From the NCBI GenBank assembly GCA_003486785.1, contig DNFZ01000177.1, positions 413 through 16,094 on the forward strand: a DNA stretch of 15,682 bases, in the 5' to 3' direction. Source of the DNA: Clostridiales bacterium (GTDB lineage: Bacteria; Bacillota; Clostridia; Christensenellales; CAG-138). The stretch's first letter is position 1; the number at the start of each line of letters is the position of its first letter. Below, in pieces: positions 7,746 through 13,859 of the stretch. The position numbers were made by a program, and so were the translations under genes. Below the pieces are notes generated by a model, which was not told the origin of the DNA, did not search any database, and worked only from the letters and a program-made list of their open reading frames with translations.

Positions 7746-8942
7746 ATGATATCAACAGACATGCTTAAGCTGGGGCGCGTGCGCTCCGCCATCCGCGAGC
7801 TCTTCGAGTTCGGACGCAAGCGCGCCGCCATCGTGGGTGACGCGAACGTCTACGATTTCTCCATCGGCAACCCCTCCGTTCCCCCGCCCGCGCAGCTGAC
7901 CGAGGAGATGGTTCGCCTGCTCTCCACCACCGATCCTTCCGCGCTGCATGGCTACACCAGCGCGCCGGGCGCGAACGAGACGCGGGATGCGATTGCAGAA
8001 AACCTGAATGCACGCTTTGGCACGTCTCTTACCCGCCGGAATCTCTACATCTCCTGCGGCGCTGCCGCCGCGCTGACCTCGGTTCTGCGCGCGCTCACCA
8101 TCGATCAGGAGACCGAGTTTATCGCCATCGCGCCGTATTTTCCGGAGTATGCGTGCTTTGCCACCACCGCGGGCGGAAAGCTCGTTGTTGTCGAGCCGGA
8201 TATGGCGCATTTTCAGATCGACTTTGCCGCGCTTGAGCGCGCGATCAACGAAAACACGCAGGCGGTGATCATCAACTCGCCCAACAACCCCTCCGGCGTG
8301 ATCTTGTCGGAAGCCACGATCCGCACACTAGCCGCTCTGCTCACGAAAAAGAGCGCCCAGCTGGGGCATCCGGTCTATCTGATCTCGGACGAACCGTATC
8401 GCGAGCTGAACTATACCGAAAACCCTGTGCCGTTTGTCCTGAACTACTACAACGCCAGCATCGTGACATACTCCTATTCCAAGAGCCTGTCGCTCCCTGG
8501 CGATCGCATCGGCTATGTGCTCATCGGCAACGACATGCCGGATTTTGAGGATGTTTACGATGCCATCGCGGGCAGCGCACGCGTGCAGGGCTATGTCTGC
8601 GCACCGGCGCTGCTGCAAAGGGCCATCACATACGCGGCAAAGTGCAATCTCATGCCCGATCTGACGAGCTATCAAAAGAATCGCGATGCGCTCTACGAGG
8701 GCTTGTCCGCGTTCGGCTACCGCTGCATGCCGCCGGACGGCGCGTTCTATCTCTTCTTAGAGGTGCCGGGCGGAGACGGGGATGCGTTTGCCGAGGCCGC
8801 CAAGGATGAGGACATCCTGATCGTCTCCGGCCGCAGCTTCGGCTGCCCGAATTATTTAAGAATCGCATATTGCGTAGCGTATGACACCATCATCCGCGCC
8901 CTGCCGGGGTTTGGGCGGCTGTACGATCGCTTCTGCAAGTAA
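7746..8942 (+). CDS. PLP-dependent class I/II aminotransferase
   Basis: A fold-type I aminotransferase of 398 residues that moves an amino group between an amino acid and a 2-oxoacid. Motifs visible are YDFSIGNPSVPPP (36-48), the SPNNPSG loop (178-184), DEPYRE (215-220), the Schiff-base lysine in YSYSKSLSLPGDRIGY (Lys246) and the substrate-carboxylate arginine in LRIAYC (Arg372). ATG 7746 follows GAGAGGAAG at 7731-7739; the open frame upstream overlaps iorB and was not used. As last gene of the operon it would supply the 2-oxoacid to IorAB, suggesting an aromatic or branched-chain substrate, although the fold alone does not fix specificity. Confidence 0.92.
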   Translation: MISTDMLKLGRVRSAIRELFEFGRKRAAIVGDANVYDFSIGNPSVPPPAQLTEEMVRLLSTTDPSALHGYTSAPGANETRDAIAENLNARFGTSLTRRNLYISCGAAAALTSVLRALTIDQETEFIAIAPYFPEYACFATTAGGKLVVVEPDMAHFQIDFAALERAINENTQAVIINSPNNPSGVILSEATIRTLAALLTKKSAQLGHPVYLISDEPYRELNYTENPVPFVLNYYNASIVTYSYSKSLSLPGDRIGYVLIGNDMPDFEDVYDAIAGSARVQGYVCAPALLQRAITYAAKCNLMPDLTSYQKNRDALYEGLSAFGYRCMPPDGAFYLFLEVPGGDGDAFAEAAKDEDILIVSGRSFGCPNYLRIAYCVAYDTIIRALPGFGRLYDRFCK

Positions 8943-8974
8943 CGCATTCACGAAAGACATATGTAAGCAACGCC

Positions 8975-9008
8975 AGCGCCGCGGGTCATCCCGCGGCGCT
9001 TGTGTTTT
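8975..9008. terminator. Terminator of the buk-ptb-ior-aminotransferase operon
   Basis: A perfect 11-bp GC-rich stem (8975-8985 with 8990-9000) with a TCAT loop is followed on the plus strand by TGTGTTTT. On the minus strand the hairpin could also slow the tup transcript, but there is no T-run on that side. Confidence 0.8.
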
Positions 9009-9030
9009 GTGCGTTGTTTGGTTTGGTTTG

Positions 9031-9708
9031 CTAGAGTTTCCAGCTTTTGAGAAACGCGCGTGTGCTCTCCGCCTTGGGACTTTGCAGCACCTGTGCGGTC
9101 TCACCGACTTCCCCGATTTTTCCGCCATCCAGCACCAGCACACGGGAGGAGAGCCGAATCGCCTGCGACGGGGCGTGGGAGGAAAACACGAGCGTGCAGC
9201 CTGTTTGCTCGATATAATGCTCAATTGCGCGCTCAATGCGCTCAATCGCGGCAATATCCGCGCTCGCGGTCGGTTCGTCCAGCAGCAACAGCTTTCGTGG
9301 CCGCGCCAGCACGCGCGCCAGCGCCATGCGCTGCATCTCCCCGCCGGAGAGACGGTTTGCACGCGCTTTGCATAGATGCAGCAGCCCAACGCGCTCCAAC
9401 GCCTCCTGCGCCCGCTTCGTCCGCTCCGGTTCGCCCGCCAGCGCAAGTTCAACGTTTTTGAGTACGCTCAGGTCAAACGCATACGGCTGCTGCGGCAGAT
9501 AGCCGATCTCGCCACGCGGCATGTTTCCCGCTTGAACCGTACCCGCGTCCGGTGCAATCACACCTGCCAGCAGCCGAAGCAGCGTGCTTTTGCCGCTGCC
9601 GTTGGGGCCGATAAGCGCGAGCCGCTCCCCCGGTTGAATCGTCAGCGCGGGAATACCGAGCGCGACGCGCGCGCCGTATCGCTTCTGAATGTCGATCAAC
9701 TCCATCAT
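9031..9708 (-). CDS. tupC: Tungstate ABC transporter, ATP-binding protein
   Basis: The energising ATPase of the tungstate importer. The protein has 225 residues and a complete ABC domain: Walker A GPNGSGKST (34-42), Q-loop in YLPQQPY (70-76), signature LSGGEMQR (120-127), Walker B LLLLDEPTA (140-148) and switch histidine SSHAPSQA (His178). There is no additional C-terminal regulatory domain of the MOP type found in many ModC proteins, consistent with the TupC type. The start overlaps the tupB stop as ATGA, so translation is coupled. The assignment to tungstate rather than molybdate rests on the operon, chiefly the TupA-type binding protein. No clear T-rich terminator follows on this strand. 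Confidence 0.9.
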   Translation of the reverse strand: MMELIDIQKRYGARVALGIPALTIQPGERLALIGPNGSGKSTLLRLLAGVIAPDAGTVQAGNMPRGEIGYLPQQPYAFDLSVLKNVELALAGEPERTKRAQEALERVGLLHLCKARANRLSGGEMQRMALARVLARPRKLLLLDEPTASADIAAIERIERAIEHYIEQTGCTLVFSSHAPSQAIRLSSRVLVLDGGKIGEVGETAQVLQSPKAESTRAFLKSWKL

Positions 9709-10391
9709 ACGCCGACGCTCCTTTGCAGAAGTTGCGCCAGAATGTTGACGGCGAGTGAGATGAGCAGCAGCAGAATGCCCAGCGCAAGCGCATAGGAAAA
9801 ATTGCCCATGTTGGTATACATCATGATCGCGGTGGTCATCACATTGGTCTTGTAGGCAATCGCCCCGCCAACCATCGACACAGCGCCAACCTCCGCCATC
9901 GCGCGGCCAAAGCCGAGCAGATAGGCAGAAAAGAGCGCATACTTGCTCTCATTGAGCGTGAGCAGAAACGTCTTACCCCGCGTAAGCCCCAGCCCGCGCG
10001 CGCTCTCACGGATGCCGCAAACCATCGGCGAAACCGCGGTCTCCATGCTGCTTGCGACGATCGGGGTAATCAGCATCACTTGTGCGATGACCATGCCCGC
10101 GACGGTGAACAGCAGTTTCAGACCCCGCAGCGGCCCTGTGCCGGAGAACAAAAGATAGCAGATCAGCCCGCAAACGACCGGCGGCAGACCCGTTAGCGTG
10201 CGGTTGATTAAGATCAGCGCGCGCCGTCCGGGAAACCGCGCGGAGGCAAGCAGCACGCCATACGGCGCCCCGAGCAGGAGCGCCGAACAGGAGCTAAAGA
10301 GCGTCATCTTCAGCGTGACGGTGATGATGCTGGTAAGAAGCGCGTCGCCCGCAAACAGCAGGTCGAGCGCGCGCGAAAACGCGCTGCCCAT
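9705..10391 (-). CDS. tupB: Tungstate ABC transporter, permease
   Basis: The membrane channel of the TupABC importer. It has 228 residues with five or six predicted helices (about 20-50, 58-83, 93-115, 150-177, 200-222) and the BPD_transp_1 cytoplasmic EAA-like loop, which starts at RESARGLGLTRGKTF (128-142) and ends with GFGRAMAEVGAVSMVGG (160-176). Family length is normal. The ATG at 10391 comes only 6 nt after the tupA stop and no good Shine-Dalgarno is seen, so translation probably depends on ribosomes arriving from tupA. Confidence 0.92.
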   Translation of the reverse strand: MGSAFSRALDLLFAGDALLTSIITVTLKMTLFSSCSALLLGAPYGVLLASARFPGRRALILINRTLTGLPPVVCGLICYLLFSGTGPLRGLKLLFTVAGMVIAQVMLITPIVASSMETAVSPMVCGIRESARGLGLTRGKTFLLTLNESKYALFSAYLLGFGRAMAEVGAVSMVGGAIAYKTNVMTTAIMMYTNMGNFSYALALGILLLLISLAVNILAQLLQRSVGV

Positions 10392-10397
10392 ATAGGC

Positions 10398-11438
10398 CTA
10401 GCCCACCGCGCCGCCGCTGGCTGCAAACGCGAGGAACGTCGCTTTGTCCGAGAAGATATAGCCGTCTATCTCGTTTGCCATGGTCAGGCAGACGCCCATT
10501 CCCGCGTTGCTAAAGAGATACCATTCTGAATGGGCGGCAATACTGGCGGGATCTACCGTGATGCCGAGTGATTCCGGCCAGAGCGAAACTTCCTTCGTAT
10601 GCGTGCCGCTCGCATCCCCGCGCGAAACAAACGCAAACTTGCCTTCCGCGATGCGCGCAAACGCTTCCTTCACGTTGCCCGCTTCAGCGCACCCGGCAGG
10701 ATCGTCCACGGGACCGATCAGCACAAAGTAGTTGTACATAAACGTAAGCCGCTCGTTTGCGTATCCATCCAGCAGCTTGGCATAGCCGTCCGCAACAAAC
10801 GCTTCCTCCTGCGACTTGCTGTGCACAAGTATGAGATCCGCGTTCCCCATGGTCGCGGCGGCGATGGCCTTGCCCGTTCCGGCGGAGCTGACCTCTACCG
10901 TGTAGCCATACAGGTTTTCAAACACGGGCAGAAGATAAGCCAGCAGCCCGCTGTCATTGACCGATGTGGTGGTCGAGAGCCGGATCACTCTCGTTGCGTC
11001 ACTCGCCTGCACAATCTCCTCTGTAAACGTTGGCTTGTCGTTTTTGAGGGTGAAGAGCGCCTCGCCATACTCCGCCATGCCAAATCCTTCGATGAGTTTT
11101 GCGGCCTCGCTGCTCATCAGCCAATTGATGAGCGCAGCGGCTCCGGCGGTATTGACCGCTACGTCGCGCACTGCGTTCCCGTCCGCGTCCTTGAAGGGCG
11201 CCGCGTCGTTGACCGCAATGACGGTGTAGTTGTTGATCATGCTCTCATCCTGCTCGAGCAGAATCTTGATGCCAAGACCCTCGGCAGTCATCGAAACATC
11301 GTCAGCATCCAATTCTGTCCCAATGCTCACGGGCGTTGCGTCCGGCGCGGGCGATTTCGTCGCCTCAGGCTTCGCGCAGGCAGCTGCCGCGAGAGCGAAG
11401 AAAGCAATAAAAACAGCGAGACAAATACGTTTGGTCAT
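10398..11438 (-). CDS. tupA: Tungstate-binding lipoprotein, circularly permuted TupA
   Basis: The extracellular substrate-binding protein of the tungstate importer, 346 residues. Residues 1-21 are a lipoprotein signal with LAAAAC (Cys21), then a Pro/Ala/Thr linker. From about residue 55 to 130 comes the block that normally ends TupA (GIKILLEQD, NNYTVIAVND, a VN...A..LINWLMSSEAAKLI stretch, EYGEALF). From 151 onward comes the block that normally begins it: STTTSVNDSGLL (155-166), GTGKAI (188-193), ADLILVHSKSQEEAFV, FMYNYFVLIGPVDDPAG, FVSRGDASGTH (270-280), the MGVCLTMANEIDGYIFSDKATF segment, then the stop. The oxyanion-binding blocks TTTS and SRGD are intact. ATG 11438 has GGAGAGG at 11445-11451. 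Assigning tungstate rather than molybdate is from family resemblance. Confidence 0.93.
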   Translation of the reverse strand: MTKRICLAVFIAFFALAAAACAKPEATKSPAPDATPVSIGTELDADDVSMTAEGLGIKILLEQDESMINNYTVIAVNDAAPFKDADGNAVRDVAVNTAGAAALINWLMSSEAAKLIEGFGMAEYGEALFTLKNDKPTFTEEIVQASDATRVIRLSTTTSVNDSGLLAYLLPVFENLYGYTVEVSSAGTGKAIAAATMGNADLILVHSKSQEEAFVADGYAKLLDGYANERLTFMYNYFVLIGPVDDPAGCAEAGNVKEAFARIAEGKFAFVSRGDASGTHTKEVSLWPESLGITVDPASIAAHSEWYLFSNAGMGVCLTMANEIDGYIFSDKATFLAFAASGGAVG

Positions 11439-11612
11439 GATGATCCTCTCCTTTTTTTACAAGGAAAATCACGCGACCCGTCGCCTTTGCGCCCGCCGTG
11501 TTCTTTCGGTTCCATCCCCTTTGCAAGCATGGCAGGCAGATCCGTTACCGGTTCTACCCATTGGCCTATGCAACCGTTTTGGCAGGCTGCGAAGGCTCGG
11601 AGATTTTCCTTG
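11436..11612 (-). promoter_or_regulatory. Structured 5' leader of tupA, candidate Moco/tungsten-cofactor riboswitch
   Basis: On the minus strand a perfect 11-bp outer pairing (CAAGGAAAATC, 11602-11612, with GATTTTCCTTG, 11460-11470) closes a roughly 130-nt interior. Inside are a 6-bp stem (11553-11558 with 11535-11540) continuing through one A.A mismatch into CCG-GUAA-CGG, i.e. a GNRA-capped arm (11542-11551), and a GCGA-CGGG-UCGC hairpin (11473-11484). Conserved-looking single-strand blocks CTCCGAGCC and GCATAGGCCAATGG are also present. Size, outer stem, GNRA arm and position before a tungstate transporter all fit the Moco RNA family (RF01055). The family call is from memory of its style and needs a covariance search. 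Confidence 0.6.
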
Positions 11613-11645
11613 TTTATTCAGTTCGCATTCTTGTAACGGCTCTGG

Positions 11646-11654
11646 ATGATAGCA
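11646..11654 (-). promoter_or_regulatory. Possible extended -10 promoter of the tup operon
   Basis: TGCTATCAT on the minus strand resembles an extended -10 box. A TTGACA is present at 11675-11680, but at 23 bp it is too far for the usual spacing. The transcript would start near 11639, just before the structured leader. Confidence 0.35.
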
Positions 11655-11714
11655 TCCGGTTTGCCGTTTCCGAATGTCAATATTATTCCATAACGCCTCC
11701 GGCTTGTCAAACGC

Positions 11715-12296
11715 TCAGTCCTGCACGCTCATGTATGCGCCAAGCTGCGTCTGCGCCGACACGGCGAGCTTTTGTATCAAGGCGGCGGTCTCCTGTGTCA
11801 CGCCAACCTCGCGCGCGATCATCGCGGGGGTTGCGTCAGGCGCGGCATACGCAGGACGCAGGTAGATGAGTTTTGTTTGCCGGCTGGTCAAGAGCGCGTC
11901 CTCGCGGCACATCTGCTCGCTGTAGCGTTGCATATTCTCCCGTTCGGTGGCGCGGCGGGCGCGCGCCGCCTCTCGCCGCTGCCGTAAACGCAAGAGCACG
12001 GGCATTACGACGGCAAGACCGAGAAAGCCGTATCCCAGAATTTCGCCCGCAGGATTTCGCGAGAACCCTACCAGCAGTGCGCCGATGGGTAAAAAGACGA
12101 CTGGCCAGAGCAACAGTTCTCCGCGCGGAGCACGGTCCTGTTTGATGGCTTCGATATACACGCGCAGGCAGCTGCGACAAACGCCGCGCAAAATTACGCC
12201 CTGAAAGGCCTCCCTGTCGCTAAAGCGCGCATAGGCAAACGCAAACTCTGCCGCGTTCCCGCACAGATGGCATTTGACTTGGGGCGGTAATTCCAA
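11715..12296 (-). CDS. Membrane protein with CxxC zinc-ribbon-like head, unknown function
   Basis: I do not recognise this family. The 193-residue protein has two cysteine pairs in its first 45 residues (Cys9-xx-Cys12 and Cys40-xx-Cys43), a pattern that can bind one zinc. Two membrane helices follow at about 61-79 and 84-104, then a strongly basic, arginine-rich stretch (102-119) and a soluble C-terminal region that includes an IAREVGVTQETAALIQKL segment looking helix-turn-helix-like (160-177). The start is taken as TTG at 12296 because GGAGG lies 7 nt before it; an in-frame ATG (12314) and another TTG (12329) lie further upstream with no ribosome site. It is upstream of tupA on the same strand, separated by the riboswitch-like leader. 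Confidence 0.65.
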   Translation of the reverse strand: MELPPQVKCHLCGNAAEFAFAYARFSDREAFQGVILRGVCRSCLRVYIEAIKQDRAPRGELLLWPVVFLPIGALLVGFSRNPAGEILGYGFLGLAVVMPVLLRLRQRREAARARRATERENMQRYSEQMCREDALLTSRQTKLIYLRPAYAAPDATPAMIAREVGVTQETAALIQKLAVSAQTQLGAYMSVQD

Positions 12297-12382
12297 TACG
12301 GTTCCTCCGCACATGCCGCTGCAGCGCAATCCATCAACGAAACTAAAAAAAACTACGCCATCTGCATGTGTTTCACGCGATC

Positions 12383-12391
12383 AATATACCA
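12383..12391 (-). promoter_or_regulatory. Extended -10 promoter before the CxxC membrane-protein gene
   Basis: TGGTATATT on the minus strand is a good extended -10 element. TTGTTT lies 15 bp upstream as a weak -35. The transcript would begin near 12376, giving an untranslated leader of about 80 nt with a run of eight T. Confidence 0.4.
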
Positions 12392-12465
12392 CAAAACTGC
12401 GCAAAACAACCTTTCTATTTTTGAACAAATGTAAAGTTCACAATTGATTGGCGTAACACGTACGC

Positions 12466-12495
12466 AAAAAAGGCGCGCGGATCGTTTCGCGCGCC
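12466..12495 (-). terminator. Rho-independent terminator of the cytochrome-like gene
   Basis: On the minus strand an 8-bp GC-only stem (12488-12495 with 12472-12479) and an 8-nt loop are followed by six T. It lies about 35 bp after the stop of the gene at 12532-12939. Confidence 0.85.
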
Positions 12496-12531
12496 CGGAT
12501 GCAGCGACGACGTGCTTAATTGAAACACACG

Positions 12532-12939
12532 CTAGATGCGAGTGATCACGTGCGCCGCAATGGCGATGGTGAGCGCAACGACACAGCCGCGGTGCGCCCA
12601 GAGCATGGCGGGCATGCGCTTCTTGGCTCTGAACAGAATCCCGCCGAGCGCAACCGCAGCGAGCGCAAGCGCCGCGGCGATGATGCCCGTGATGGAAACC
12701 CACTTGAAGATGATTTGCAGCACCACGTGCGCCAGCATCAGCGCCGCCGCGCCCGCGCCGAAGAAGCGGTGGTTTTTGACGAGGAATTTCATCACGGACG
12801 CATAACCCTGCTTGAATTTGCTCTCTTTGGGTAGCTTCATGACGCACTTGCGGTTAACGAGCTTGACGAAATAGTTCAAAATTGCGAAACCAAAAAGTAC
12901 GGTGGTGAGAATGCCGAAGAGGTTGCCGATATCCTGCAT
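12532..12939 (-). CDS. Four-helix membrane protein with a cytochrome-b-like four-histidine pattern
   Basis: A 135-residue integral membrane protein with helices at about 7-28, 54-79, 83-104 and 112-133. Helix 2 carries His57 and His71, and helix 4 carries His116 and His130: two pairs, each 14 residues apart, each opening with a His-Arg (NHRFFG, AHRGCV) and closing with AHV. That is the geometry of bis-histidine haem ligation in cytochrome b and ferric-reductase-like proteins, so a small b-type cytochrome is a reasonable inference. No named family is claimed. ATG 12939 has GAGGCG upstream. It is a single-gene unit between its own terminator and a divergent sigma-factor gene; an electron-transfer partner is not encoded nearby. 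Confidence 0.7.
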   Translation of the reverse strand: MQDIGNLFGILTTVLFGFAILNYFVKLVNRKCVMKLPKESKFKQGYASVMKFLVKNHRFFGAGAAALMLAHVVLQIIFKWVSITGIIAAALALAAVALGGILFRAKKRMPAMLWAHRGCVVALTIAIAAHVITRI

Positions 12940-12999
12940 AAATACGCCTCGATTCTATGATTCTTACAATTAACGTAGCACTTGTGCGCAGTTCAAGCA

Positions 13000-13019
13000 A
13001 GTAAATCGATAAATTTACT
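13000..13019. promoter_or_regulatory. Operator-like dyad
   Basis: AGTAAAT (13000-13006) and ATTTACT (13013-13019) form a perfect 7-bp inverted repeat around a 6-bp centre, lying between the two divergent genes. Confidence 0.35.
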
Positions 13020-13034
13020 GTTATTTTGCTGTTT

Positions 13035-13289
13035 CTGTCAGATTTTTACGCGTAATATAGATATATTGAGTGAGAATTTTTGCACTTTGAATCAGATTAT
13101 GACGCTTCATTCAAGTTCCAGGTAAGAATCCTGAAGTCTATTGTCAGATTTATACGTGCAACATAGATATATTGGGTGAGAATTTTTGCACTTTGAATCA
13201 GATTATGACGCTTCATTCAAGTTCCAGGTAAGAATCCTGAAATCTATTGTCAGATTTATACGTGCAACATAGATATATTGGGTGAGAAT
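13035..13289 (+). repeat. 106-bp tandem repeat, about 2.4 copies
   Basis: Copy 1 is 13035-13140, copy 2 is 13141-13246, and partial copy 3 is 13247-13289. Copies 1 and 2 differ at about 7 positions, mostly in the first 35 nt. The visible part of copy 3 matches copy 2 until it gives way to the leader of the sigma-factor gene. Each copy contains a promoter-like head, TTGTCA (CTGTCA in copy 1), 17 bp, TAGATATATT, so the repeat appears to multiply a promoter or regulator site. Confidence 0.92.
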
Positions 13290-13316
13290 TCTCAATCCCA
13301 ACCAGGAGGTTCTATT

Positions 13317-13859
13317 ATGAATGCTGTCACCGATCTGCTTCTGCGCGATCCGGAACGCGCGCTGGATCAGATGCTCAGCGCGTATACAGGCTTGGTTTAC
13401 CACGCTGCCGCCGCTGTGCTTGGGCGCTCCTCTCATGAAGAGATTGAGGAATGCGTCAGCGATGCGTTTCTTGTCGTCTACAATCAGCGCGACCGGCTGG
13501 ACTTCTCGCAAGGCTCCGTCAAGGCGTATCTCTGCGCAACGGCGCGAAACCTCGCCATCAACCGCCTGAAAAAACGCGCGAACGCAAACGAAGTTTCGCT
13601 CGACGAGCAAACATACGCCTCGGAAGAAACCGAAAATGAAGCCTTGCACAATCTGGAAACAGAGGCGCTCCTCAACACCGTATTATCGCTTGGTGAACCG
13701 GACAGCAAGATTATTCTTTACCGCTACTATTTTGCTCTGCCGAGCAAGGAGATTGCTAAAATGCTTGGCATCAAGCAAAACACCGTCGATCAGCGCATGC
13801 GCCGCGCGCTCCAAAAGCTCAACCGCCTCTCGAAAGGAGGAATGCTCTATGACAAATAA
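13317..13859 (+). CDS. ECF-type sigma-70 family RNA polymerase sigma factor
   Basis: A 180-residue alternative sigma factor that would direct RNA polymerase to a small set of promoters. Region 2 spans about 15-85 (the EECVSDAFLVVYNQRDRL -10-melting block, then SVKAYLCATARNLAINRLKKR). A short acidic linker follows, and region 4 spans about 120-170, with the helix-turn-helix SKEIAKMLGIKQNTVDQRMRRAL. ATG 13317 has AGGAGG 7 nt upstream. The last 11 bases overlap the start of the next gene, the usual layout of a sigma factor with its membrane anti-sigma partner. The tandem repeats directly upstream are likely its control region, perhaps autoregulated. Confidence 0.92.
   Translation: MNAVTDLLLRDPERALDQMLSAYTGLVYHAAAAVLGRSSHEEIEECVSDAFLVVYNQRDRLDFSQGSVKAYLCATARNLAINRLKKRANANEVSLDEQTYASEETENEALHNLETEALLNTVLSLGEPDSKIILYRYYFALPSKEIAKMLGIKQNTVDQRMRRALQKLNRLSKGGMLYDK

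Larger units (their letters stand above)
12940..13316. other. Divergent regulatory region between the cytochrome-like and sigma-factor genes
   Basis: An AT-rich 377-bp region with no coding sequence. It contains a 20-bp dyad (13000-13019) and about 2.4 copies of a 106-bp tandem repeat (13035-13289), followed by the sigma-factor ribosome site AGGAGG at 13304-13309. Confidence 0.75.

Noticed and set aside
9001..9030. Terminator for the tup operon
   Set aside because: The nearest hairpin (8975-9000) lacks a T-run on the minus strand, so it is assigned to the plus-strand operon only.
10599..11636. Long plus-strand open frame (345 codons) opposite tupA
   Set aside because: It is the antisense of a clearly coding gene. 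High GC keeps it free of stops; the product has no signal, domain or ribosome site and runs through the structured leader.
13035..13289. CRISPR-like array
   Set aside because: The unit is 106 bp, contiguous, without spacers and with only 2.4 copies.
13203..13649. Minus-strand open frame across the repeats and sigma-factor gene
   Set aside because: It mixes repeat DNA and antisense of the sigma factor; no ribosome site or domain.
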